A model generated the notes under the pieces. The model worked only from the letters and a program-made list of their open reading frames with translations. It had not been told where the DNA came from and ran no database searches. 64,000 bases of DNA. It comes from Geobacteraceae bacterium. GTDB taxonomy: Bacteria; Desulfobacterota; Desulfuromonadia; Geobacterales; Pseudopelobacteraceae. Positions 17,079 through 29,265 of this stretch are shown one piece after another. The stretch covers positions 43,108 to 107,107 of the forward strand of contig JAJTBI010000002.1 in NCBI GenBank assembly GCA_021286935.1. The letters run 5' to 3'. Each line of letters opens with the position of its first letter. Within the stretch, counting starts at the first letter, position 1. The translations under genes were made by a program, and so were the position numbers.

Positions 17079-18104
17079 TTAGGGCTTTGCAAGCTGCTGC
17101 AACAGGGTGATGGGTAGCGCATTATCATAACCGGGAAACGGAATGCCGTCCAGGCTGCAGACAGGCTGAAGTTGCGGATGCTGAAGCTTCAGTTTCTCCA
17201 TGCTGCGCGCCATGCTTTTCAGGGGGGAGAGCAGCGGCAGCTTGTGAAGGATTATGCTGCTGTGCAGGCAGGCCGCTCCGTTTTGGATCGCCTGCGTATA
17301 GTGGCGACGATGCAGAAAAAGATCCAGATGGTGACCATGGCGTGCCGCAGCATGCAGTAGTTCCAGTGTCTCCTGCAGTTTGTGGTCATCAGTTTCCTTG
17401 GGGAGATACAGCGCAACCTGTTGTTGGACTCCCCAGCGTTGCCTGAAGGTGTTGACGGCGTTTTCTTCCAGTTTGCGGCGGCGATCACGGGAACCGAAGA
17501 TGGTGATCGGTTCTCCCTGCACGGCAACTTTAGGCAGCAGGTAGGTTCGGAAGCCATGGGCGTCTGCCCGATGACGGTAATCCTGCAGGCACCAGGCGCC
17601 CCCATCCATCCCCTCATCAAAAAGTCCGATGGTGGTGCGCATTGTGCGGGAGAGGGCAAGCAGGGCAAAACTGATTTCGCAGGTTTCAAGACAGCGACAG
17701 TCGCTTTTCAGGAGCCGGTCCGGAAGAGAATATTCTGAAGGGCAATGGGGGGGGATGATGCCTGCCTGCTCTTTTACTGTTGCTTCCAGAATCTGTTGGT
17801 AACATTCAGCGGTAAGCGTCCCGGTGGGGCGTACGATTACGGACCAGTCTGCATCGGAGCGGTTCAGGGCACGGTTGACCGCAGGAACAAAGCCGATATT
17901 GCGCTCCATGGTCATGTAGATCGCCCGGTCACCCAGATGGTCGGAAAATTCCTCCAGCATTAATTCCGTTGTGCGATCGCAGCCGTTGTTAATGATGATC
18001 AGACGGGCCGTTTCGGCACAGTCCAGAATAGAGACAAGGCAGGCCCGGGCCGCAGTCGGGTTGTTCCAGACCGGAACTATGATGTCAAACGTGGAAGTGG
18101 TCAT
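17079..18104 (-). CDS. Glycosyltransferase family 2-like protein
   Basis: The 341-residue protein starts [24 protein letters not shown], the nucleotide-sugar-binding strand of GT-A/GT2 enzymes, and continues with [12 protein letters not shown] and [15 protein letters not shown]. The usual DxD position reads [12 protein letters not shown], so the metal-binding motif is weak. The C-terminal third (from about 210) has no recognised match and may bind the acceptor. It has no membrane segment. As the first gene of the operon with gmhA and hldE, it probably works on LPS or another heptose-containing glycan. The exact sugar is unknown. Confidence 0.75.
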   Translation of the reverse strand: MTTSTFDIIVPVWNNPTAARACLVSILDCAETARLIIINNGCDRTTELMLEEFSDHLGDRAIYMTMERNIGFVPAVNRALNRSDADWSVIVRPTGTLTAECYQQILEATVKEQAGIIPPHCPSEYSLPDRLLKSDCRCLETCEISFALLALSRTMRTTIGLFDEGMDGGAWCLQDYRHRADAHGFRTYLLPKVAVQGEPITIFGSRDRRRKLEENAVNTFRQRWGVQQQVALYLPKETDDHKLQETLELLHAAARHGHHLDLFLHRRHYTQAIQNGAACLHSSIILHKLPLLSPLKSMARSMEKLKLQHPQLQPVCSLDGIPFPGYDNALPITLLQQLAKP

Positions 18105-18119
18105 AGGGGGCTAACAGAA

Positions 18120-18142
18120 AGGGTGGGCATCGCCCACCCTGT
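18120..18142 (-). terminator. Terminator after mreB
   Basis: GGGTGGGC-ATC-GCCCACCC is an 8-bp GC-rich stem. Read on the minus strand it is followed by TTTCTGTT, so it should end the mreB transcript before the glycosyltransferase operon. Confidence 0.75.
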
Positions 18143-18186
18143 TGAGTAGATGTTGAAAAACGTACGAGTACTGATAGCGGGCGATT

Positions 18187-22172
<3,986 letters not shown>

Positions 22173-22173
22173 C

Positions 22174-22662
22174 ATGAACCGTTGGACGATCTTTTCCATT
22201 ATAGCGATTGTTGGGCTTGTGGTGGATCAGGCCACCAAGCTGTACGTTGACCGGGTCATGGCCCTGCATCAGTCCATACCGGTGATTGACGGCCTGTTCA
22301 GCTTTACCTACCTGCGTAACCGGGGTGCGGCCTTTAGCTTTCTTTCTGACGCATCCTGGCGGCTGCCGTTTTTTATCGGTATTACACTGGTTGCTGCGGT
22401 TGTCATTATCGTGGCCCTGAAGAAGATGCGCGATGATCAGAAGCTGGCTCAGGTGAGCCTGGCAATGATCTTTTCCGGTGCCATCGGCAACCTGATCGAC
22501 CGGGTGCGGCTGGGTGAGGTGATTGACTTTCTGGATGTCTACTGGAAGAACCACCATTGGCCAGCCTTTAATGTGGCAGATTCCCTGATCTGCGTGGGAG
22601 TTGCTCTGGTTGCGCTGGATATGATGAAAGAGGAACGACGGCAGCAGGCTGCTGCTGATTAA
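22174..22662 (+). CDS. lspA: Lipoprotein signal peptidase II
   Basis: LspA removes signal peptides from diacylglyceryl-prolipoproteins in the inner membrane. The 162-residue protein has four membrane segments, the N-terminal VVDQATK Asp motif, and both catalytic aspartates in GNLIDR and FNVADS. RNRGAAFSFL is also conserved. It starts one base after the ileS stop, so it is translated from the same mRNA. Its substrates here would include the lipoproteins at 6961, 28226 and 47219. Confidence 0.96.
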   Translation: MNRWTIFSIIAIVGLVVDQATKLYVDRVMALHQSIPVIDGLFSFTYLRNRGAAFSFLSDASWRLPFFIGITLVAAVVIIVALKKMRDDQKLAQVSLAMIFSGAIGNLIDRVRLGEVIDFLDVYWKNHHWPAFNVADSLICVGVALVALDMMKEERRQQAAAD

Positions 22663-22720
22663 CGGAACTGGCTGGCTGGCTGTCTCGTAAAAGCCGGATT
22701 GGAAAGTTTCGAGATTGTGT

Positions 22721-22738
22721 GTTAGTATACATACTAAC
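22721..22738. promoter_or_regulatory. Palindrome upstream of a small membrane protein gene
   Basis: GTTAGTAT-AC-ATACTAAC is a perfect 8-bp inverted repeat 23 bases upstream of the small gene start and close to its ribosome site. It looks like a repressor operator, but no regulator lies next to it. Confidence 0.4.
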
Positions 22739-22761
22739 GTGTATCAGAACAGGAGGAGACC

Positions 22762-22974
22762 ATGCCGATATTTGTAGAAGCAATCATGGTTGTTGCAATC
22801 ATGCTGGCATGCTTCTTTGGTGTTTTTCTGCTCCTGTTTCTTTTTGCACTGGCCCTTTTTCCGGTGGAAAAATCACTGTCAAAGGTTGTGTGGGAAATGA
22901 CAGAACCCAAGCGGAAACCGATTCCACAACCACAGGGTGGTTTCAAGGGGTTCAGTGAAAAACATCGCGGATAG
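22762..22974 (+). CDS. Small single-pass membrane protein
   Basis: The 70-residue product has one long hydrophobic segment (about residues 5-34: VEAIMVVAIMLACFFGVFLL and on), an acidic/basic stretch, and a soluble Pro/Gln tail IPQPQGGFKGFSEKHRG. The AGGAGGAG ribosome site 5-8 bases before the ATG is excellent, which supports a real gene despite its size. I do not recognise the family. A strong terminator follows at 22999, so with the palindrome upstream it seems to form its own transcription unit. Confidence 0.65.
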   Translation: MPIFVEAIMVVAIMLACFFGVFLLLFLFALALFPVEKSLSKVVWEMTEPKRKPIPQPQGGFKGFSEKHRG

Positions 22975-22998
22975 CCTGTTTTTTAGTACGCAATACCG

Positions 22999-23026
22999 AA
23001 GGGGCACCTGGCAACAGGTGCCCCTT
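22999..23026 (+). terminator. Intrinsic terminator after the small membrane protein gene
   Basis: AAGGGGCACCTG-GCAA-CAGGTGCCCCTT is a perfect 12-bp stem with a 4-base loop, followed by GCTTG. The T-tract is short. Confidence 0.75.
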
Positions 23027-23060
23027 GCTTGTTCAGGTCAGTCCAACGTAACAGCAAAAC

Positions 23061-23134
23061 TAACCCCATCTCCCCCTTATCAGGGGGGAAGCCTTTAAGC
23101 CTCCCCTGACAAGGGGAGGTTTGGAGGGGTTTTG
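23061..23134. repeat. GC-rich palindromic repeat, family C copy 2
   Basis: TAACCCCATCTCCCCCTTATC is answered by a later GGGGAGGTTTGGAGGGGTT, with an inner AGGGGGG/CTCCCCT pair. It fills most of the gap between the terminator at 22999 and the convergent gene end at 23160. Confidence 0.6.
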
Positions 23135-23159
23135 TGTAAAATAGAAGTGTTTCAAGGTA

Positions 23160-23570
23160 TCAGTCCAGATCGCCGGTGATTCGTTGCAGTTCGTACAGCT
23201 TGACATTTACGCCACTGACGCATGCAATGATCTCCTTAAGAACGGTTTCATCCACGCCGCATTCCTCATCAATGCCCTGGAAGAAGGGATAGCCTTTGGG
23301 AAGCGGGGTGAGTGCTCCGTCTTTTAGCAGCATGACATCCACCAGATCGTTAACCCGGCCGGTAGCCTCCCAGGGGTCGCGGTAGTTGAACTGGCGGGCG
23401 ACAATGTGCAGCCCCATGCCGTTGGGAAAGATCGCCTTGGCCTCAAAGGAAAACTCCCGTGGGGCGCTGTAGTGTTCAGAACGGCCGGAACGGGCCATTA
23501 CTTGCGCTCCGGCAGCCTCCAGCAGCTCACGTACAGAATCATCAGTCATCGGTTGTAAAGGTGTGTCCAT
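23160..23570 (-). CDS. Conserved-looking hypothetical protein
   Basis: This 136-residue soluble protein has no motif I recognise. It is acidic and compact, with EFSFEAKAIFPNGMGLHIVARQF, a DPWEATGRVNDLVDVMLLKDG segment and a helical C-terminus (DETVLKEIIACVSGVNVKLYELQRI). The ATG follows AGAGGA. It is divergent from the MutY-like gene, and its upstream region is largely repeat B copy 1, so its promoter must lie in or beyond the repeat. Confidence 0.6.
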   Translation of the reverse strand: MDTPLQPMTDDSVRELLEAAGAQVMARSGRSEHYSAPREFSFEAKAIFPNGMGLHIVARQFNYRDPWEATGRVNDLVDVMLLKDGALTPLPKGYPFFQGIDEECGVDETVLKEIIACVSGVNVKLYELQRITGDLD

Positions 23571-23599
23571 ATGTCATCCTCTCAAACAGAACAGTTATC

Positions 23600-23722
23600 C
23601 CAATTCCAACTCAAGGCGATATTTTCGTTGGCTTGTCATCGGCTCCTCGATGTACTACGTGTACGCCTGCGTAGCCGAACTCCTCGCCGCCTTGATCTCA
23701 TTCTTGATTCTGAATTGGAATT
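23600..23722 (+). repeat. Dispersed hairpin repeat family B, copy 1
   Basis: About 123 bp, closely matching the copy at 59155. It runs from AATTCCAACTCAAGGCGATA through CTTCGGCTCCTC-like and GTGTACGCCT words to GCCGCCTTGATCTCATTCTTG, closing with TTGGAATT. Its ends (AATTCCAA with TTGGAATT) pair, while the other copy uses GTTCCAG with CTGGAAC. It is fully open in the frame of the downstream glycosylase, adding about 40 repeat-derived codons to that ORF. Confidence 0.8.
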
Positions 23723-23765
23723 ACACGCAGACTACCTGAAAGCAGTGCCTGACTGCAAGCAGCAG

Positions 23766-24650
23766 ATGCAGCGCTGGCCAGTGGGTGAAGATACGGCAGC
23801 CGAACTGGAGCTTAAACGATGCGTCTGTGAGTATGGGGTGACCGATAACTCTGTGACACTGTTGCGGCAGCTTGTGTACGGCTATTATGCTGCACAGCGT
23901 CGTAACCTACCCTGGAGAGATGGCACAGATCCTTACCGGGTTCTGGTGTCAGAGGTTATGCTGCAACAGACCCAGGTGGATCGGGTGATCCCCAAATTTG
24001 CCGTTTTTATGCAGCAGTTTCCTGATCTGCAAAGCCTTGCCAATGCTGCAACTCCTCAGTTGCTGGCAGCCTGGCAGGGATTGGGCTACAATCGCCGCGC
24101 CCTGAATCTGCAGCGGGCCGTCAGGATGATAGTGGAACAGTGGGGCGGCAACATACCGGATGACCCGGTCCTGTTGCAGCAGCTGCCCGGTATCGGCCCC
24201 TATACTGCCGGAGCGATTGCCTCCTTTGCCTTCAACCGGCCTCAGATTTTCCTTGAGACCAATATCCGGGCCGTACTGTTGCATTTCTTCTTTGCTGGTC
24301 AGGAAGGGATAACCGATAAACAGCTGTTACCGGTTGCAGAGGCTGTGCTGGACCAGACTAATCCCCGCACCTGGTACAACGCCCTGATGGATTACGGCAG
24401 CGACCTGAAGCGCCGCTTTCCCAATCCCAGCCGCAGGAGCCGTCATCACACTGTTCAGAGCAGGTTTGAAGGTTCAGACCGTCAGATCCGAGGAGCGGTG
24501 CTGCGGTTGCTGCTTGGCTCTAATGGGATGACTGCACGTGCCATGCAAAAACAGTTGGATGTTGAAGCAGTCCGGCTTGCACGGATTCTGGAGGGGATGG
24601 TGAAGGATGGCTTTGTGCAGAAAGCGGGTAAGGTGTATGTTGTAAAATAG
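23766..24650 (+). CDS. MutY-like HhH-GPD adenine DNA glycosylase without Fe-S cluster
   Basis: The catalytic core matches MutY: NLPWRDGTDPYRVLVSEVMLQQTQV (with the catalytic Glu), the helix-hairpin-helix LPGIGPYTAGAIASFAF, and FLETNIRAVLLHFFF. In MutY the latter reads LDGNVxRV with the catalytic Asp, here a Glu. The four cysteines of the usual [4Fe-4S] loop are absent, and a winged-helix-like C-terminus replaces the Nudix-like domain. It probably acts on mismatched or damaged bases, though specificity may differ. The frame is open back to 23571 through repeat B. I place the start at ATG 23766; GTG 23838 is also possible. AbiE-like genes follow. Confidence 0.7.
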   Translation: MQRWPVGEDTAAELELKRCVCEYGVTDNSVTLLRQLVYGYYAAQRRNLPWRDGTDPYRVLVSEVMLQQTQVDRVIPKFAVFMQQFPDLQSLANAATPQLLAAWQGLGYNRRALNLQRAVRMIVEQWGGNIPDDPVLLQQLPGIGPYTAGAIASFAFNRPQIFLETNIRAVLLHFFFAGQEGITDKQLLPVAEAVLDQTNPRTWYNALMDYGSDLKRRFPNPSRRSRHHTVQSRFEGSDRQIRGAVLRLLLGSNGMTARAMQKQLDVEAVRLARILEGMVKDGFVQKAGKVYVVK

Positions 24651-24733
24651 ATTTTGCGACATAGTAAGTGGCATTTTCGTGGACATACTGTGCTTAAATA
24701 GCTATTCTGTCTGCATAAGGCAGGTGGCTATGT

Positions 24734-25396
24734 ATGATTGAACAACTACGCAAGGCCATACCGTTTGAAGAGTTTGATTACCAGACCCTGCTGGATTCCC
24801 TGCAGGGCTATGCCTTTCCTCGAAAAAAAATCACCTCGCTGCTGCGTAAGCAGGAAATTATCCGGGTCAAGAAGGGTTTGTATCTGTTTGGCGAGGACCG
24901 GCGTCGCTCTCCTTACTGCCGGGAGCTTCTGGCGAATCTGATCTACGGTCCCTCGTATATATCCCTCGAATATGCCCTCCATTACTACGGCCTTACACCA
25001 GAACGGGCGGAGACCATCACATCGGTAACCTGTGGTCGTTCACGGCATTTTGAGACGCCGGTAGGCTGCTTTAGGTATCGGATGATTCCGATGTCCGCCT
25101 TTTGTATCGGCATTGATCGGGTTGAACTGGCGGATGGCCGTTCGTTTCTGATGGCAGCACCGGAAAAGGCCCTGTCTGACCGGGTTATGCAGGAACGGGG
25201 CAGCGGCATTACCACCCGCAAAGGGATGCTCCAGTATCTGACTGATAATCTGCGGATTGAACCGTCTGCGTTGCAGCAGCTTGATGCAGCTGGCCTGGTG
25301 ATCATTGCCGCGGCTTATCGATCCAATCGCCTGAAGCTGTTGGCAGGTCTGGTCAAACAGCTGCAAACAGGGCAGCAGGAGAGAAACAATGCATGA
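24734..25396 (+). CDS. AbiEi-family antitoxin (type IV toxin-antitoxin)
   Basis: The 220-residue protein begins with a winged-helix region (residues 1-55: ITSLLRKQEIIRVKKGLYLFGE), followed by SYISLEYALHYYGLTPE and a domain ending in PEKALSDRV, the order seen in AbiEi-type antitoxins. Such proteins usually repress their own operon and counteract the partner nucleotidyltransferase. It overlaps the toxin gene by 8 bases. A MutY-like glycosylase lies just upstream on the same strand, 83 bases away. The family match is by pattern only. Confidence 0.85.
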   Translation: MIEQLRKAIPFEEFDYQTLLDSLQGYAFPRKKITSLLRKQEIIRVKKGLYLFGEDRRRSPYCRELLANLIYGPSYISLEYALHYYGLTPERAETITSVTCGRSRHFETPVGCFRYRMIPMSAFCIGIDRVELADGRSFLMAAPEKALSDRVMQERGSGITTRKGMLQYLTDNLRIEPSALQQLDAAGLVIIAAAYRSNRLKLLAGLVKQLQTGQQERNNA

Positions 25397-26261
25397 TGCC
25401 ATAGAGCGGATGCTGGCCAAGTACCAGCCCCAAAGCCTGGATGATACCATGCGGGCGCTGCGGGAGATTATCCAGGAAACAGCCCTGTTGGGGTTATGGC
25501 GTGCCCGCTTTTTTGAACATGCCGCCTTTTACGGCGGTACCGCACTACGGATTCTCCACGGCCTTGACCGTTTTTCAGAAGATCTGGATTTCTCTTTGTT
25601 ACAACCAGACCCGCAGTTTTCTCTCCAGCGTTTCAGCGCAGCACTGGAGGAGGAGGTGCGGGCCTTTGGCTTCAACCTGCGGGTTGAGCCGATTACGAAA
25701 TCAATTGAAACAACGGTGCAGTCGGCCTTTCTTAAGGCCAATACCCGCAACGAACTGCTGGTGATTGAGGCGGATGATCGTATAGCCCGGATGGTGCCCC
25801 CCGGACAGGTGCTGAAGATCAAGATTGAGGTGGATACTGATCCACCGTCCGGCTTTATGACCACCACCCGTTACCTGCTGCAGCCGATACCGTTTGCAGT
25901 CCGCTGCTATACGCTGCCCAGTCTGTTTGCCGGTAAACTGCATGCCCTGCTGTTTCGTCGTTGGAACAATCGGGTCAAGGGGCGTGACTGGTATGATCTG
26001 GTCTGGTATGCCGCCAACCATCCGCAGCTTAACCTGCATCATCTGGAACAACGGATGCGCCAGACAGATCACTGGAGCGGCGATGCAGCCTTACAGAGGG
26101 GTGACTTCACGGAGCTAATGCATACTGCCATACACCGGCTTGATATTGACCAGGCGCGGCAGGATGTGGCACCCTTCGTGAGGGATCAACAGACGTTGGC
26201 AATCTGGTCCCATGATTTCTTTCGGGATCTGGTGACCAGAATCAGTGTTGTTGAAGAATAG
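25389..26261 (+). CDS. AbiEii/AbiGii-family nucleotidyltransferase toxin
   Basis: The 290-residue protein has the DNA-polymerase-beta-like core: FYGGTALRILHGLDRFSEDLDFSLL holds the GG(T) loop and the DxD-type metal aspartates, and a later KIKIEVDTDPP segment supplies a further acidic strand. RDWYDLVWYA near residue 200 is also typical. AbiEii toxins transfer nucleotides and stop growth, and can block phage infection. It follows its antitoxin by overlap, so the pair should be stoichiometrically produced. Nothing suggests truncation. Confidence 0.88.
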   Translation: MHDAIERMLAKYQPQSLDDTMRALREIIQETALLGLWRARFFEHAAFYGGTALRILHGLDRFSEDLDFSLLQPDPQFSLQRFSAALEEEVRAFGFNLRVEPITKSIETTVQSAFLKANTRNELLVIEADDRIARMVPPGQVLKIKIEVDTDPPSGFMTTTRYLLQPIPFAVRCYTLPSLFAGKLHALLFRRWNNRVKGRDWYDLVWYAANHPQLNLHHLEQRMRQTDHWSGDAALQRGDFTELMHTAIHRLDIDQARQDVAPFVRDQQTLAIWSHDFFRDLVTRISVVEE

Positions 26262-26321
26262 ATCTGTTCAGTCTCCAACAGCATCACTCAAGAAATCATT
26301 AAACTGATTTTTATTCTGACG

Positions 26322-27497
26322 TCATACCGTCAACCTGAGTTCCACTCCCCACGGTGCCGGTTTTTCCCCCTCCTGGGTCAGTACCCAGAGGGTAGGGAAG
26401 GTCATCTGCTTCGGTACTGGCCCGATGCCGTCGGTCAGGTAGATGATGGCAGCAGGCAGAGGATGCATGGTTTGGGCATACTCAAAGACCGGACGCAGGT
26501 CAGTAAAGCCACCACCGTCATAGCGCTGGGCCACAAATGTGGCGCTGCTGAAGGTCTCAATCTGCTGAATCCGGCTGTTGGCGTACAATACCGTGATGCT
26601 GCAGTCTCGGCCACGGGCCAGATTGAGCAATTCTGCTGCAAAGGCTTCCCGCAGGGCAATGATGTTGGTGGAGTCACTGACATCAATCCCCACCAGCAGG
26701 TTCAGTTTGCGCCGTTTGCGTACCCCCGGCGTCTCGTGGGCAAAGCGTCGGTGTTCCCGCATCCAGGTGTTGCTGCGGCCGGTTCTGCCAGCGGTGGCAA
26801 TGAACTGTCGCAGGATCTGGCGCCAGGGAATCGGTGCCGGGTGCAGCAGGCTATCCACCACTGCCCGGATATCTGCCGGTGTCTCGCCGTCGCTGCCCCG
26901 CAGGGCATCCTGCACCATACTGCGCAGCATCTCTTCCGCCAGGGTCAGCGGGGTACTGTCGCTATCCTGCCAGGCTTCGTGATCATCAATAGTTTCTGCA
27001 TCGTGTAACTGTTGGCCTGCACCAGAGCCATCAATCCCGTTGCTGGCCTGTTCAGCCCTGCCTGCGCCGCTGCCTTCCATGTTGCCCATGTCAAAGGGTG
27101 GAACGATCAGGTCGTAGTATTCCTCGGCAGACAGGCCTACTTCCATTTTAAAATTCTGAGGGTAGAGAGCAGCGCCTCCGGGCAGTCCTTCAATCCCCGG
27201 GTTGATGGCCAGATCGCAGGCAACATCCCAGTCATGGGGATTGCGTTCCCGTCGGCGTAACGGGTGCAGGTGCAGCAGATGCTTGAGCAGGTGCTCCAGC
27301 AACGCTTCCTGCTCCTGCGGGGGGAAGGTACAGAATGAACTCTCGTTAATCGACAGGATCGGGATGCCGTCCCGAATAGTGATGGCAACTGAGTGATTTT
27401 GCTTCTGCAACGGGGCACGTCGCAGTTGCAGCAGCAGATGGCCGTAGAACGGCTTCCGTTTCAGCAGGCGGATGATGGTATTTTCCAGGCTACGCAT
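26322..27497 (-). CDS. DUF2201/VWA-like protein with degenerate metallopeptidase motif
   Basis: The N-terminal half resembles DUF2201: after [36 protein letters not shown] comes [19 protein letters not shown]. Family members carry HExxH there; here the helix reads HLLKH, without the catalytic Glu, so peptidase activity looks unlikely. A linker rich in Gly/Asp follows. The C-terminal half is a VWA-like domain with [12 protein letters not shown] (DxSxS metal site) and [13 protein letters not shown]. These proteins usually partner a MoxR ATPase, which is absent nearby. I prefer the ATG at 27497; TTG 27533 is the frame limit. Confidence 0.75.
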   Translation of the reverse strand: MRSLENTIIRLLKRKPFYGHLLLQLRRAPLQKQNHSVAITIRDGIPILSINESSFCTFPPQEQEALLEHLLKHLLHLHPLRRRERNPHDWDVACDLAINPGIEGLPGGAALYPQNFKMEVGLSAEEYYDLIVPPFDMGNMEGSGAGRAEQASNGIDGSGAGQQLHDAETIDDHEAWQDSDSTPLTLAEEMLRSMVQDALRGSDGETPADIRAVVDSLLHPAPIPWRQILRQFIATAGRTGRSNTWMREHRRFAHETPGVRKRRKLNLLVGIDVSDSTNIIALREAFAAELLNLARGRDCSITVLYANSRIQQIETFSSATFVAQRYDGGGFTDLRPVFEYAQTMHPLPAAIIYLTDGIGPVPKQMTFPTLWVLTQEGEKPAPWGVELRLTV

Positions 27498-27630
27498 GAA
27501 GGACAGGGTAGCGAAAGGTGACGCTCCTGTCAAAGAGTCAAATTGGCTTTTCCAGCAGGCTTATGTGTGGTATACAAAACGATCAAAAAAATATACAGCA
27601 ACCGGCTTGAACGGTGGCAGGAGGCGCGAA

Positions 27631-28146
27631 ATGGCAGAAGAAACCAATCCCAAGGTAGTGCTTGAGACCAGCAAGGGAAACATTACCCTGGAGCTGAATA
27701 AGGAAAAGGCACCCATTACCGTTAAAAACTTTCTGGGCTATGTGAAGGACGGCTACTATGATGGCTTGATCTTCCATCGTGTGATCAAGGATTTCATGAT
27801 TCAGGGTGGCGGTATGGATGCGGATATGCAGCCCAGAAAGACCAAGTTTGCCATTAAGAACGAGGCTCAGAACGGCCTGAAGAATGTGCGTGGCAGCGTG
27901 GCCATGGCCCGTACGGCACTGGTTGATTCGGCCACCTCACAGTTCTTTATCAATACCGTGGATAATGCCTTTTTGGATAACAAAGGCAAGCGCCAGGATG
28001 ATTTTGGCTACTGCGTGTTTGCTCAGGTAGTTGAGGGGATGGACGTGGTGGATGAGATCCGTCAGGCAAAGACCGGTAACAAGGCTGGTCACGGCGACGT
28101 GCCGCTGGAGCCGATTACGATTATCTCTGCCAAACTGGTGGAGTAG
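27631..28146 (+). CDS. Peptidyl-prolyl cis-trans isomerase, cyclophilin type
   Basis: The 171-residue protein starts at ATG 27631 behind AGGAGG. It has the cyclophilin core: [36 protein letters not shown], with the Arg and Phe of the active site, then [22 protein letters not shown] and [19 protein letters not shown]. No signal peptide is present, so it is cytoplasmic, resembling PpiB. It is divergent from the VWA gene, with an AT-rich gap, and is followed by a strong bidirectional terminator. Confidence 0.93.
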   Translation: MAEETNPKVVLETSKGNITLELNKEKAPITVKNFLGYVKDGYYDGLIFHRVIKDFMIQGGGMDADMQPRKTKFAIKNEAQNGLKNVRGSVAMARTALVDSATSQFFINTVDNAFLDNKGKRQDDFGYCVFAQVVEGMDVVDEIRQAKTGNKAGHGDVPLEPITIISAKLVE

Positions 28147-28166
28147 AGATTTAGTTATAGCTGAGC

Positions 28167-28200
28167 AAGAAAGGCCGGTGAGAGATCACCGGCCTTTCTT
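28167..28200. terminator. Bidirectional terminator between convergent genes
   Basis: AAGAAAGGCCGGTGA and TCACCGGCCTTTCTT form a perfect 15-bp stem around GAGA. It lies between the cyclophilin and the convergent CsgG-like gene. Confidence 0.9.
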
Positions 28201-28225
28201 GTGTGATATCGTGTGCGGGTAACTA

Positions 28226-29224
28226 TCACCAGAAAAAGCTGCTGTTGTATTTTGTTTTAACCGCCAGACCGGGCATGATCAGGCTGGAGTATTCCTCTGG
28301 GATGATGATAATGCTCCGATCCTCCTGCAGGTCAGTGTCGGCAATGGTAACATCGGCAATCTTCTGTGTGGTCAGTCGTTCGGTCTTGCGTACCCGGTCA
28401 ACCTCTTTGGTATAGCGGAGCAGTTCAACATCATCGCCTCCCTTGACGCCGTCCCGTCTGCCGATGTTGACATAGGCAATGCGGGTCCCGTCGGGGCCGG
28501 TCATGGTCTTGTAGAGATAGCCGTAACGTGGGAACGCTTCAATAAAAGGTCGTTTCGCCTTGCTTGTTGCGTTGGCTACGGCTTGATTGATGATCGCCTG
28601 AGCATTGCGAACCCGGCATTCGTGTGATGTCTCTACCGTGGTGCTGTTGCTGACACTGCCTCTGAACGGTTCAAATGCCTGGGCAATAGAGCCTGTTGAG
28701 GCGTTGATGACCCTGATGTTAACGGTGGCACTTCCCTTGATGGTGCATGATGGCTTGGTGGTTGAACATTTTCCTTTGTTGTCACAGGTGGTCTTGCTTG
28801 GTGTAAATTCAGCCCGCGCTGCCGGGCTGGTTATGGAACCGAGCACAACATAATCAATCCCCTGTACCATACTGGTGATTGCCGAGAAGTCCGCAGCCAT
28901 ATCAAGAGACCAGACAAATTTTTTCTCATCAAACAGTTTCTGGGCCTGACTACGTTCAACAACCTCCATGCCGCAGCCTTTTGATACAATCTGGGTCAGG
29001 CTTTCCTGAACGCCAGGGCTCAGGCGACAGGTGTACTCAAACGGTTCGCCAAGGGGCAGGATGGCAACCTTGGGCTGCTTTTTCTCAATAACATGCTGGG
29101 GCGGGAGGATCTCTGCCACGGCCTGATCCATGGCGGTCTCCCGGTATTTTGCCACCTCAACCGTGTGTGAACAGCCAGCCAGCAGGGTGGACAGACACAG
29201 TAGACAGAAGATGGTTTTTTTCAT
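28226..29224 (-). CDS. CsgG-like outer-membrane lipoprotein
   Basis: The 332-residue protein has a lipoprotein signal with LLAGC (Cys18). A CsgG-like domain follows: PKVAILPLGEP, SLTQIVSKGCGMEVVERSQAQKLFDEKK, and a central IDYVVLGSITSPAARAEF followed by NIRVINASTGSIAQAFEPF. A cysteine loop (TCDNKGKCSTTKPSC) interrupts the strand region. The C-terminal part has IAYVNIGRRDGVKGGDDVEL and DLQEDRSIIIIPEEY. CsgG makes the curli pore, but lone CsgG-domain lipoproteins have many uses. No curli genes lie here, so the role is unknown. Confidence 0.75.
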   Translation of the reverse strand: MKKTIFCLLCLSTLLAGCSHTVEVAKYRETAMDQAVAEILPPQHVIEKKQPKVAILPLGEPFEYTCRLSPGVQESLTQIVSKGCGMEVVERSQAQKLFDEKKFVWSLDMAADFSAITSMVQGIDYVVLGSITSPAARAEFTPSKTTCDNKGKCSTTKPSCTIKGSATVNIRVINASTGSIAQAFEPFRGSVSNSTTVETSHECRVRNAQAIINQAVANATSKAKRPFIEAFPRYGYLYKTMTGPDGTRIAYVNIGRRDGVKGGDDVELLRYTKEVDRVRKTERLTTQKIADVTIADTDLQEDRSIIIIPEEYSSLIMPGLAVKTKYNSSFFW

Positions 29225-29265
29225 GCCAAGAGTCCTTTTCTTTGGGTAGTGGATGAAGGCTAAAA

